DNA of 64,000 bases. Origin: Psychrobacter urativorans. Its GTDB lineage: Bacteria; Pseudomonadota; Gammaproteobacteria; Pseudomonadales; Moraxellaceae. The notes under the pieces were generated by a model. That model had not been told where the DNA came from. It saw nothing but the letters and a program-made list of their open reading frames with translations, and did not search any database. Position numbers and translations under genes: made by a program. The stretch is taken from the NCBI RefSeq assembly GCF_904846695.1, contig NZ_CAJHBR010000001.1:480688-544687 (forward strand). Reading direction: 5' to 3'. Positions 18,555-26,848 of this stretch are shown piece after piece. Position 1 is the stretch's first letter, and each line of letters opens with the position of its first letter.

Positions 18555-20048
18555 ATGTTTAAAGAATATACCCAATACGATGCATTAGGATTGGCAGGGT
18601 TAGTGAATTCTGGACAAGTCAGTGCCAAAGAGTTACTCGATGCTGCGGTCGAGCAAGCCAATAAGTTGAATCCAAAACTCAATGCCATTATCCACCGCTT
18701 TGATCAGCGTGCTTATGATGCAGCGCAAGCAGGACTGCCAGCAGGGGCTTTTACTGGGGTGCCTTATCTGCTCAAAGACTTATCATTTAGCTTAGCAGGT
18801 GAGCCGATAACTATGGGCAGCCGTAGTGTCAATATAATATCAGAGAGTGATAGCGAAATAGTCAAACGCATGAAAGCCAGTGGAGTCAATACGTTTGGTA
18901 AGACTAATACTCCTGAGTTTGGCCTGATCATCACTACTGAGCCTAAATCATCAGGCGCGGCGCATAATCCGTTTAAAAAAGGCTATAGCACGGGTGGCTC
19001 ATCGGGGGGTAGTGCAGCGGCAGTGAGCAGTGGCATAGTACCGATGGCAGGGGCCGGTGATGGCGGTGGCTCAATACGCTTTCCAGCAGCTTGGTGCGGT
19101 GTATTCGGTATGAAGCCTAGCCGTGGGCGTAACCCGATGGGCCCAGCTTTTGGTGAGGGCTGGGATGGTGCAGTCGCCGATCATGTTATTACTCGTAGTG
19201 TGCGTGATAGTGCCGCTATGCTCGATGCTACTAGTGGCGCAGAAGTTGGCGCGCCTTATGTGATTGCGCCGCCTACAGGCAGCTTTTTGCAAGCGGCTAT
19301 GCGTGCGCCTAGACCGTTGACAATAGCATTGCACACTCAGCCTTTGATAGCCAATACGGTAGTGGACAAAGAGGTATTGGCCGTGTTAGAGCAGACTGTC
19401 AAGCAGTTAGAGGCGATGGGTCATCGGGTAGTCGCGGCTGAACCTGCGATCAATATAGACAAGTTTTGGCATGATTTTATAGTAGTAGTCTGCGCTCATA
19501 CTGCTTTTACTATTGATAATATTGAGCGCAAATTTGGCGCAGAACACGTCCGAAATCTTGAACCGCAAACTTATAACATGGCGCTATTAGGACGCTCGCT
19601 ATCAGCGGTAGATTTGGTACATGCTAAACATGGCTGGCACGACAGTCAGTATCAGACTGGTAAGCTACTCGAGCAATACGATATGATCTTGTCCCCGACA
19701 GTGCCTAGTGCAGCCGTCAAGCACAGTATTCTACCGCCGAGCCGTATGGAGGAGATGTTAATGCGTAGCTCATCTGTGCTCAATAAAGGCTTTGATATGG
19801 GTAAGTTTGCTTTTAGTTCTGGAGCGATTGAGAAGCTTAGCCAACCAGTATTGGGTAAGATGGCCTTTACTTTATTAGGTAATATCACAGGACTACCAGC
19901 GATGTCGTTACCTTTGGGTATGAGCAAAAAGGGTTTGCCTATAGGCATACAGCTGATTGGGCGCATGAATGATGAGAGTACGTTATTTAGCTTAGCCGGA
20001 GAGATGGAGCGTGCAGGCTTGTTTAGCAAACCTGCTTTTGAGAAGTAG
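18555..20048 (+). CDS. Amidase signature family enzyme
   Basis: A 497-residue amidase with the Ser-cisSer-Lys triad. The catalytic lysine is in GVPYLLKDL (about residue 74), the signature [16 protein letters not shown] lies at about 143-158, and the nucleophile serine is in [13 protein letters not shown] (about 167-177). The C-terminus has the family's [11 protein letters not shown] motif. Within the family it most resembles cyclic-amide or aryl-amide hydrolases (6-aminohexanoate-dimer hydrolase type) rather than GatA, because it lacks a GatB/GatC context and a tRNA-amidotransferase C-terminus. The substrate is unknown. AAGGAAGG precedes the ATG by about 6 bases. Cytoplasmic; single-gene unit. 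Confidence 0.88.
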   Translation: MFKEYTQYDALGLAGLVNSGQVSAKELLDAAVEQANKLNPKLNAIIHRFDQRAYDAAQAGLPAGAFTGVPYLLKDLSFSLAGEPITMGSRSVNIISESDSEIVKRMKASGVNTFGKTNTPEFGLIITTEPKSSGAAHNPFKKGYSTGGSSGGSAAAVSSGIVPMAGAGDGGGSIRFPAAWCGVFGMKPSRGRNPMGPAFGEGWDGAVADHVITRSVRDSAAMLDATSGAEVGAPYVIAPPTGSFLQAAMRAPRPLTIALHTQPLIANTVVDKEVLAVLEQTVKQLEAMGHRVVAAEPAINIDKFWHDFIVVVCAHTAFTIDNIERKFGAEHVRNLEPQTYNMALLGRSLSAVDLVHAKHGWHDSQYQTGKLLEQYDMILSPTVPSAAVKHSILPPSRMEEMLMRSSSVLNKGFDMGKFAFSSGAIEKLSQPVLGKMAFTLLGNITGLPAMSLPLGMSKKGLPIGIQLIGRMNDESTLFSLAGEMERAGLFSKPAFEK

Positions 20049-20162
20049 CTTTTATGGCTTAAAGGTTATTACTCAGCTAAGCTTAATAAATAGTAGCTAT
20101 CGATTAATAATGACTAAAATTTAGAAATAATTACAGCGCCAGCTCAATTATTAGACAAAGCA

Positions 20163-21071
20163 TTAATCAAAGCGATAGATATCCATTCCTAGGCTATGAT
20201 GCGCCATGCTCTGATGTACTACGCTGACTCGCTGGGCAGCACCTAAAGCGAAAAACAGCGGTAATAAGTGCTCATCACTAGGATGGATGTTTTGATAATC
20301 GGGGTATTGCTGCCAGTCCAAAGCAGTAGGGATATCTATTTTGAGCTGTTGCAGCAGCCACAGCTTGAAGTCTTTAGCGGTTTGATCAATGCTATCCGCT
20401 TGCCAGCGCATCGCTTGCAAGTTATGAGTGATATTGCCTGAGCCGATAATCATTATCTGCTCATTACGCAATTGTGCCAACTGCGCGCCTAACTGGTAAC
20501 AAGCCACGCTATCATAATTTTGCGGCAAAGATATCTGTACGATAGGGACATCAGCTTCAGGGTATAGATGGCGTAGTGGCGCCCAGACCCCATGATCACA
20601 AACCCTTATCGGATTGACTCGGCAAGTAATGCCACGTTCGCTTAACTGCTGCGCTAGAGACTCAGCCAGTAGGGTATGACCAGCCGCTGGGTACTGTATC
20701 TCATACAGCTCAGAGTCAAAACCTGAGAAATCATGCCAAGTTTTAGGTAGTGGGTTACTGCTGATTTCAAGCTTAGAGGATTGCCAATGGGCCGACATAA
20801 TGACAATGGCGCGCGGCTTAGGTAAATTATGTCCTATGCGTGCTAGTGCACTAGTAGTGGCTGATTGTTCGATAGCTAAGGTAGGAGCACCATGCGAGAT
20901 GAACAGCGCTGGCAGGCACGCCGCAGCAGTAAAGCTGGCAGGAGCATCGATCCAAGCCACTGAACCAGTAATCGGCAAGTTAGGCGTAAGCGCACTGTCA
21001 GTCTTACCTTGCGGTACTGGCAACGAGGGCGAAGAGAAGGCTTTAGTAGTACTTGATTTTGGGTAGCTCAT
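20163..21071 (-). CDS. ygiD: Class III extradiol dioxygenase, YgiD/DODA type
   Basis: A LigB-fold dioxygenase that in related enzymes opens the ring of 4,5-dihydroxyphenylalanine. Metal ligands are visible: FISHGAPT, MSAHWQS, CDHGVWAPL and ITHNLQAMRW, with the closing HPSDEHLLPLFFALGAA motif. The 302-residue product carries an N-terminal extension of about 50 residues (Ser, Pro, Thr-rich) before the first conserved histidine. No later ATG is available before the conserved core, so the extension seems real unless translation starts at a non-ATG codon. The physiological substrate in bacteria is unclear. No neighbouring aromatic-degradation genes; rlmH is downstream on the same strand. Confidence 0.85.
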   Translation of the reverse strand: MSYPKSSTTKAFSSPSLPVPQGKTDSALTPNLPITGSVAWIDAPASFTAAACLPALFISHGAPTLAIEQSATTSALARIGHNLPKPRAIVIMSAHWQSSKLEISSNPLPKTWHDFSGFDSELYEIQYPAAGHTLLAESLAQQLSERGITCRVNPIRVCDHGVWAPLRHLYPEADVPIVQISLPQNYDSVACYQLGAQLAQLRNEQIMIIGSGNITHNLQAMRWQADSIDQTAKDFKLWLLQQLKIDIPTALDWQQYPDYQNIHPSDEHLLPLFFALGAAQRVSVVHQSMAHHSLGMDIYRFD

Positions 21072-21206
21072 GGTACATCTATTAGGGCACTTAAGGGTTT
21101 TTCAATCTATTTACTGTCCGATATTTCTAATGCTTCACCCTGATGTCTACTACGGCCTTGCTTACCACTACAATAAGTATTAATAGGCACCCTATTACTG
21201 AGTTGA

Positions 21207-21695
21207 CTAGTTACCACGGTGATAGGGATGGTTATTATTGATACTCATTGCACGGTATAGCTGCTCCATAAGCACTACCCGTACCAGCGGATGCGGGAGA
21301 GTCAAAGCCGACAATGACCACTTCATATCAGCTTGTGCCAATACTTCAGGCGAGACACCGTCAGCGCCACCGATCACTAGCGCTACGTCATCACCTTGTT
21401 GCATAGCGTCGGCCAGTTTTTCTGCTAAGCCTTCAGTCGATAGCATCTTACCTTTCACATCCAGTACCCATAGCTGTTCACGACCACCATTATTACGGGC
21501 AGCTAGAATAGTCTGACCTTCTTGCTCACGATACTGAGCTAAATTAGCATCAGAAGGATTTTTGGCGCGCTTAGCGGCAGCAAGTTCAACGATATCGGTA
21601 GTTAGCATTGGCTGAATACGTTTGTGATACTCATCAAAACCGCTCTGGACCCAACTAGGCATTTTATTACCTACGGTTAAAATTCTTATTTTCAT
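21207..21695 (-). CDS. rlmH: 23S rRNA (pseudouridine1915-N3)-methyltransferase
   Basis: RlmH is a SPOUT-class (trefoil-knot) methyltransferase that modifies helix 69 of 23S rRNA. The family pattern is complete: MKIRILTVGNKMPSWVQSGF at the start, LVIGGADGVSPEV in the SAM knot, and the C-terminal SLSALTLPHPLVRV...NNHPYHRG. The start at 21695 gives 162 residues and aligns with other RlmH proteins; the longer open frame to 21779 adds a hydrophobic, non-conserved tail and is rejected. The usual partner rsfS is not visible next to it. Confidence 0.95.
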   Translation of the reverse strand: MKIRILTVGNKMPSWVQSGFDEYHKRIQPMLTTDIVELAAAKRAKNPSDANLAQYREQEGQTILAARNNGGREQLWVLDVKGKMLSTEGLAEKLADAMQQGDDVALVIGGADGVSPEVLAQADMKWSLSALTLPHPLVRVVLMEQLYRAMSINNNHPYHRGN

Positions 21696-21930
21696 AATAG
21701 CGACCATTTTTATAGATAAATGAAGTAATAAAACTTTTAAAATCAGTATTTTACTGGATATTTTTTTACAAATAAACAATTGTTTTTTATTCTATTACCC
21801 TTAATAATAGCTTTATTATGGTTACAGCAAATTTTTTCTTTGCTTACTGTTTTGCATTGCTGCTGTTAATTATTTTCTTTTATTTTTATATTTAATTACT
21901 ATACTCATTGCTATAAGAAAGGAATCGATT

Positions 21931-22377
21931 ATGAAGCGCATTATACCAAGCCTACTAACCGTTATCACTGCTAGTTTACTATCCACTGCTGTTTTTGCTG
22001 CTTCTTTGAATGGTAGCCAATGGCAAACTATAGATGACAAGACTGGCGCAAAAAAGGCTATCGTTCAGCTCAGTGAAAATGCTGGTCAGGTCACAGGAAA
22101 AATCATAAAAGTAGCTGATAAAAAAGAGGCTAAAGCTAACTGCGAAAAATGTACAGGCAGCCTTAAAAATAAACCTATTGAGGGCTTACAGATATTAACA
22201 GGTATGAAAGCTGATGGTGAGAACCAGTGGAGTAACGGCAAACTGGTAGATCCTGAAACCGGCAAAATATACTCAGGTAAAATGACTTTAAGTGACAATG
22301 GGCAAAGCTTAAAACTTAGAGGCTATGTAGGCTCGCCAGTGTTTGGTCGATCGCAGACTTGGCAACGTATTAAGTAG
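21931..22377 (+). CDS. Secreted DUF2147 protein
   Basis: 148 residues with a Sec signal peptide (MKRIIPSLLTVITASLLSTAVFA) cleaved about residue 24. The mature part is a DUF2147 beta-barrel-like domain: W.TIDD.TG..KAIV.L near the start, C-x2-C (NCEKC) in the middle, and the closing GY.GSPVFGRSQTW.R. Function is unknown; in related bacteria these small proteins are periplasmic or outer-membrane associated. AAGGAA precedes the ATG. A strong terminator shared with the convergent gene lies 60 bases downstream. Confidence 0.88.
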   Translation: MKRIIPSLLTVITASLLSTAVFAASLNGSQWQTIDDKTGAKKAIVQLSENAGQVTGKIIKVADKKEAKANCEKCTGSLKNKPIEGLQILTGMKADGENQWSNGKLVDPETGKIYSGKMTLSDNGQSLKLRGYVGSPVFGRSQTWQRIK

Positions 22378-22437
22378 CTAGACAATGTTGTTAGCACTCG
22401 TTATAAAAGTATTAGTAGTGCGGTGTTTATAATAAAA

Positions 22438-22468
22438 GGGCAAGCTACTATTTATTAGTAGCTTGCCC
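22438..22468. terminator. Bidirectional intrinsic terminator
   Basis: A perfect 13-bp stem (GGGCAAGCTACTA / TAGTAGCTTGCCC) with a TTTAT loop lies between two convergent genes. It has TATTTG on one side and, read from the other strand, CTTTTAT, so it can serve both. Confidence 0.9.
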
Positions 22469-22512
22469 TATTTGTGGTCGGTCAGATCGATTATAGCTAT
22501 AGTTTTACCGGC

Positions 22513-23043
22513 TTAATTCTGAATGATAGGGAGTAGAGTTTCAGGAACCACATCAGCTGGTACTTTCTCGTCCCTTTTTATTATCGTAAGCTTGGCATCA
22601 GATTCGAACACAATGGCTTCAACCTCAGATAAGCTATGAATACCTTCGCTGCGCATGGCACATTCAAGTTCCTGACGATTCAAACGTTCAGCTTGCATAG
22701 CTTCTGGTAAAAACTGCCCTTGATAAAAGACAATACGTGGCTCTGATAAAATAACACTACTAAACTGCGGCGAAATAGAGGCATATTTAGTCACTAAATA
22801 CTGCAGTAGATAAAGGAGGACAATAGAGGAGGCGCCCTCAATTAGCGGTATGTCTTTGAGCAAAATAGTACTAGCGCCTAATGAGCCTATCATCACCGTG
22901 ACTATCCAATCGAAGTTATTAAGCTGGGAAGTTGAGCGCTTTCCTGAGACTTTAGTAACTAAGACGATAAGCAGATAAATTATCACTGTGGTTAAAGCAA
23001 TGCGACCAAGCTTCTCGATACTATCAAAAAATATCATATCCAT
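22513..23043 (-). CDS. DUF421 (YetF-like) membrane protein
   Basis: 176 residues. Residues about 10-30, 45-65 and 70-90 are hydrophobic membrane segments; the first is followed by the conserved GKRSTSQLNNFDWIV motif of the DUF421/YetF family. The C-terminal soluble domain has the family's PRIVFYQGQF and ...RLNRQELECAMRSEGI segments. Members sit in the inner membrane; function is not established. The ATG at 23043 follows AGGAG with 8-base spacing. It is convergent to the DUF2147 gene and separated from the next gene upstream by 226 bases. Confidence 0.88.
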   Translation of the reverse strand: MDMIFFDSIEKLGRIALTTVIIYLLIVLVTKVSGKRSTSQLNNFDWIVTVMIGSLGASTILLKDIPLIEGASSIVLLYLLQYLVTKYASISPQFSSVILSEPRIVFYQGQFLPEAMQAERLNRQELECAMRSEGIHSLSEVEAIVFESDAKLTIIKRDEKVPADVVPETLLPIIQN

Positions 23044-23269
23044 AATGCTTACTCCTATAGGATGCTAGCTAACAAATGGCAATAAAGGCACTTTGTATTA
23101 AAAGTGATTGCCGATAAAATCTTATTATTTAAAACCGTTAGTCAGTTAAGGTAGCTATCTAACTAAAACACTTACTATTTAAAATAGCTTAACGGATTTT
23201 TCTATCAATAGTACAAAAGCTTTGTAGTTACTGTGAGTATGAGCTAACCATCCTGCTTTAGCCTACTGG

Positions 23270-23764
23270 TTATTTACGTCTAGGGTCGAGCAGGCGATTA
23301 AATACTCCTAAACTGAAACGGTTAATCAGCAAAGTAAATATAATCATCATCGCTAAGGCAAACAGTAATGGCAACGGCTGTTGTCTGGTCATCTCTATCA
23401 TTACTGCCCGATTAGCAGTATCGAATAAAAATAACCATAACCCCAAAAAATACACCGCAGTCAACAGCCACAAGACAGCAGTACTGCCCATAGTTAATCG
23501 ATTGGTTTCTTGTTTAGTAAGCGCTCGCTGCTGATGATTGATAAATTTATATACTGCAATATAAGCACCTACTACTATAGACAGTCCCGTCACTAGCTGC
23601 GCATTCAAGGCAAACTTGCTTTGTATCAGCATGAAGATAATGCTAGCTATGATGAACCCTAAGGTAAAAAAACCGATATATAAGGTCAACTTGGCGGTAC
23701 TTTTAGTGGTAGTCAAGGTTGCTTGTTGATTAGCTTTGCTGCTGTTTGGGGTGATGCGCGCCAT
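23270..23764 (-). CDS. Four-helix membrane protein, ABZJ_00895-like
   Basis: 164 residues with a basic, Thr/Lys-rich N-terminus and four predicted membrane helices (about 27-47, 60-78, 95-115, 130-150). The pattern GLSIVVGAYIAVYKFINHQQRALTKQET between helices 2 and 3 and a short basic C-terminus (LDPRRK) resemble the ABZJ_00895 family described in Acinetobacter, but I assign this only from recollection of that pattern. Function is unknown. It lies between dacB and the DUF421 gene on the same strand. Confidence 0.7.
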   Translation of the reverse strand: MARITPNSSKANQQATLTTTKSTAKLTLYIGFFTLGFIIASIIFMLIQSKFALNAQLVTGLSIVVGAYIAVYKFINHQQRALTKQETNRLTMGSTAVLWLLTAVYFLGLWLFLFDTANRAVMIEMTRQQPLPLLFALAMMIIFTLLINRFSLGVFNRLLDPRRK

Positions 23765-23881
23765 AAGTTTACCTGTATGTGGGTCTAGCTATAAGTAGAG
23801 TAATGGTCCGCCTATTGTCCCATGCTAAAGGATAACATAAGCGGTTATTAAAATAATAAAGTAGCTGAGGTCATCGCCAGC

Positions 23882-25993
23882 TTACTGCTGCGCGGTCCAA
23901 TCAAGCATGGCATCTAGCACTGGTCTGGCGTTGTCAGCATTTATAGCTTGCTCAGTATTAATCAAGCCTACCACGGTATAATCCTGTCCAGACTGCCCTT
24001 TGACATAGCCCGCCATTGAGGTGACGTTATTTAGAGTGCCGGTTTTTATCCACGCGCGTCCAATAGCAGCCGAGTCCGGCAAGCGTTCGCTATGATGAGA
24101 AATAGTCCCACTAACGCCAGCAACGCCTAAAGAATCAACATAAGCATTGAAGCTTGGGTGGCTATAAGCATAGGTCAGCAGCTCGCTCAAATTAGCCGCT
24201 GTAACCGTACAATCGCGGCATAAGCCTGAGCCATTAGTCAGATAAGGGGGTGGCGTCTGTAAATGGCTTAGCCACCACTGATTGATGGTGGCTAATGCTT
24301 GTGGATAATCGCTAGTTTTAGGTTTATCGAACTGATACAAGCTAGTGCTACTATCCACGCCTTTATTAACGGTTGCTTGCTCAGATGTAGTGCTAGATAC
24401 AGCGGCTTTAACCGTATTGACGCTCTGATCATAAGACCCTATAGATAATGCCACTTGTTCAGTCATCACGTTATTGGAGAAGTGATTAATATCGTAAATC
24501 TGCTGGGTTAGATTTAGCGAAGGATAGCTGACAATAGGTAATGGTGATAATGGCAACGAGGCATGCTGGCGATAGGGTTGCTTGTTATTAATGGCTAATG
24601 GGGGCTTAGAAGCGCTAGCAGTATTTATAGCGTTATAAGGTATTTCTTGGTTAAGGACTTTTCCGCTTAAAGTATTGCCCAGCGCTTGCCATTTGGCTGC
24701 AACCACCCGAGTAGCAAAGTCCTTAGCGTCTGGATAAGCCACATAAAATATATGCTCGCCGCAGCTCTCTGGTAATTGGGTATTAAAGGTGAGCTTATCA
24801 CTATGCCACTGCGGCGCTAGGCTATAGTCAGCATTCGAGCAACGTGATGCTCGAGTGCTAATTAGGGGTGGCAGTTGATAGTTTGCTAGTTGTGGAACGT
24901 AAGTTAATTGAGCTTGGCCATTATTTGGCAAATGGCTATTGATACTTATACTATTAAAATTAACCAAAAAGCCATCGGGACTAGCGTTATAAGGTTGCAA
25001 GGGTGCGTTATCAAAAGCAGCAGGGTTTTTGCTGACCTTAGCAAAAATACTGCTATCGATAATGATATCGCCCTGAATATGATCAATACCTGATTTTTTT
25101 ACTCGATACAGCAGTTGCTCTAAGCGTTCATGAGTCATCTTCGGATCGCCACTACCCTGAATGATTAAATCGCCATATAGGCGGTTACCGATGAGTATGC
25201 CGCTATGATAAACCCTAGTAAACCAAACAAAATCAGCACCCAAAGTATCTAAGGCAATAAAGGTAGGTATCAGTTTCATAGTGCTGGCAGGTGTGCGAGC
25301 GCTAGTAGGGTTATGGCTCAACAGCGGCGCTCTTACAGGATTGGCAGCAGTAGCTAGGTTAGAATAGTTACTAGTAGTTTTACTGGCGTCGCTGTTATTA
25401 TTAATAGAGGGTTTAGAGGGGTTGATGCTGGGTAATGCAGGAGCCGTAGACTCTAAACTTTGATAAATATAAGGGTCATTAGTATAACTATTTAACGCCC
25501 GCTGTTGCTGTTCGATAGCTTGTTTATCTAGCGTAATCGAGGCTGGGGCTGACTTATCTTGGCTGCTATTTTTGGTGGCATTGCTTTTAGTACTGTTGCT
25601 AGGAGTGCTGCTATTAGAATGACTGGTTTTAACAGGGCTATCTACAGTGTTTAAGCGGCTTGAGCTGTTTGGATTATTAGTAGCAGTTAGCAATTGGCTA
25701 TTAGCAACTTTATCAATACTGTCAATACCGTCAGCACTTTTTGCGTTATCAATCACTACTACTATTGGCGGTAGACGACTGGCATTTTTGTCCCCTACAG
25801 GGCTAATGATGATACTAATATTATTAGGCGCTAATGCCGCTTTATCCAGTGCTAGCTGTATAGATGCTGGTAGTGCCGCTTGCACACTCACACAGAGGCT
25901 CAGGGCGGCCGTTAAAATAACTAAGCGTCTACAGTAAACAGCAGAATCACTATAAAAGGTATGAATGGGAAGGGAAGTAGGAAAAATAGACAT
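23882..25993 (-). CDS. dacB: D-alanyl-D-alanine carboxypeptidase/endopeptidase (PBP4)
   Basis: A peptidase S13 enzyme of the periplasm that trims and cleaves peptidoglycan cross-links. The three active-site motifs are present: S-T-M-K at about residue 236, S-N-N at about 505 and K-T-G at about 650. Between the first two lies the long insertion domain typical of PBP4. An N-terminal hydrophobic segment (about 22-40, ending VQA/ALP) is the signal peptide. At 703 residues the protein is about 225 longer than E. coli PBP4; most of the excess is a Ser/Asn/Thr/Lys-rich low-complexity region (residues about 85-230) placed before the catalytic serine motif. That region looks disordered and may be a flexible spacer. 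Confidence 0.92.
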   Translation of the reverse strand: MSIFPTSLPIHTFYSDSAVYCRRLVILTAALSLCVSVQAALPASIQLALDKAALAPNNISIIISPVGDKNASRLPPIVVVIDNAKSADGIDSIDKVANSQLLTATNNPNSSSRLNTVDSPVKTSHSNSSTPSNSTKSNATKNSSQDKSAPASITLDKQAIEQQQRALNSYTNDPYIYQSLESTAPALPSINPSKPSINNNSDASKTTSNYSNLATAANPVRAPLLSHNPTSARTPASTMKLIPTFIALDTLGADFVWFTRVYHSGILIGNRLYGDLIIQGSGDPKMTHERLEQLLYRVKKSGIDHIQGDIIIDSSIFAKVSKNPAAFDNAPLQPYNASPDGFLVNFNSISINSHLPNNGQAQLTYVPQLANYQLPPLISTRASRCSNADYSLAPQWHSDKLTFNTQLPESCGEHIFYVAYPDAKDFATRVVAAKWQALGNTLSGKVLNQEIPYNAINTASASKPPLAINNKQPYRQHASLPLSPLPIVSYPSLNLTQQIYDINHFSNNVMTEQVALSIGSYDQSVNTVKAAVSSTTSEQATVNKGVDSSTSLYQFDKPKTSDYPQALATINQWWLSHLQTPPPYLTNGSGLCRDCTVTAANLSELLTYAYSHPSFNAYVDSLGVAGVSGTISHHSERLPDSAAIGRAWIKTGTLNNVTSMAGYVKGQSGQDYTVVGLINTEQAINADNARPVLDAMLDWTAQQ

Positions 25994-26159
25994 GATAATT
26001 CTGTGGTCGATTAACTAAAGCCAGCTATAGTAACATGAGTTGCAAACTAGGCGTAACTACAGCAGCATTGTCGAGACTATGTCAACGGCGTTATTGGCAA
26101 ATTCAGCAATATTATAAAATTATTTAAATAGTATTAGGTGCTTTAATTAGCGATGAAGT

Positions 26160-26801
26160 TCAACGAAGGTGCATAAAAGCCATAGCTGTCATCACCGCAT
26201 CATTATAAGCATCGTGATTGCCAAGCTGGGGAATATCATAATGTGCCAGTATTTTGGCTAATTGCTGTGACTGCTTGGGAATATTAGGGTTATGATCGCC
26301 CATTCGTTGACCATATAAGCGCCGCACATCGATCACTTTATTAGGTAAGTTAGTACCCATATAGTGCTTAACTAAGGGGTTTAAGAAGGCCATGTCTATT
26401 TGGGGACAGAAACCCACAATAGGTCGGTTGTTAATAAAAGGCAATAACAGCGCTAACATCTCCTCATAGCTCATGCCTTGCGCCACGTCGGCACTACGCA
26501 GACCGTGAATGACAATAGTATCGCGCTCAGGCATCACTGGTGGACTACAGACTAAGTGCAAGCCGTTACCAGTATCTATATGATTGCCATTAATATGAAT
26601 AGCAGCTATCGACAATAGATGATGTTTTTTTGGATTAAGTCCGGTCATTTCACAGTCAAGCGCTACCCACTGCTGTGCTATGGGCGCCTCGAACATTGAC
26701 AGCAACTCCGGGCGCTGAAGCTGCTTTTGCTGCCATGATAAAGATAATTGTTTAAACCAGCTCATAAGATTTCTTATCCCGTTTTTCGCTCTTTTAGCCA
26801 T
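26160..26801 (-). CDS. DEDDh 3'-5' exonuclease (DnaQ-like)
   Basis: A DnaQ-fold exonuclease of about 200 residues. Exo I is VALDCEMTGLNP (catalytic D and E), Exo II is GFCPQIDMAFL and Exo III is NHDAYNDAVM with the catalytic His and Asp. It is too short to carry other domains, so it is a stand-alone exonuclease, not PolC or a full DNA polymerase III epsilon subunit. The start is uncertain: ATG at 26801 or at 26765, the latter giving an MSWFKQ beginning common in this family; neither has a strong ribosome site. It follows the CBS/DUF294 gene by 47 bases on the same strand. This pairing recurs in other gammaproteobacteria, so the two are probably one operon. Confidence 0.88.
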   Translation of the reverse strand: MAKRAKNGIRNLMSWFKQLSLSWQQKQLQRPELLSMFEAPIAQQWVALDCEMTGLNPKKHHLLSIAAIHINGNHIDTGNGLHLVCSPPVMPERDTIVIHGLRSADVAQGMSYEEMLALLLPFINNRPIVGFCPQIDMAFLNPLVKHYMGTNLPNKVIDVRRLYGQRMGDHNPNIPKQSQQLAKILAHYDIPQLGNHDAYNDAVMTAMAFMHLR

Positions 26802-26848
26802 TAGTTGACTACGATTAGTTAACGGCTAATAGCTAGCCAAGACGGTAG

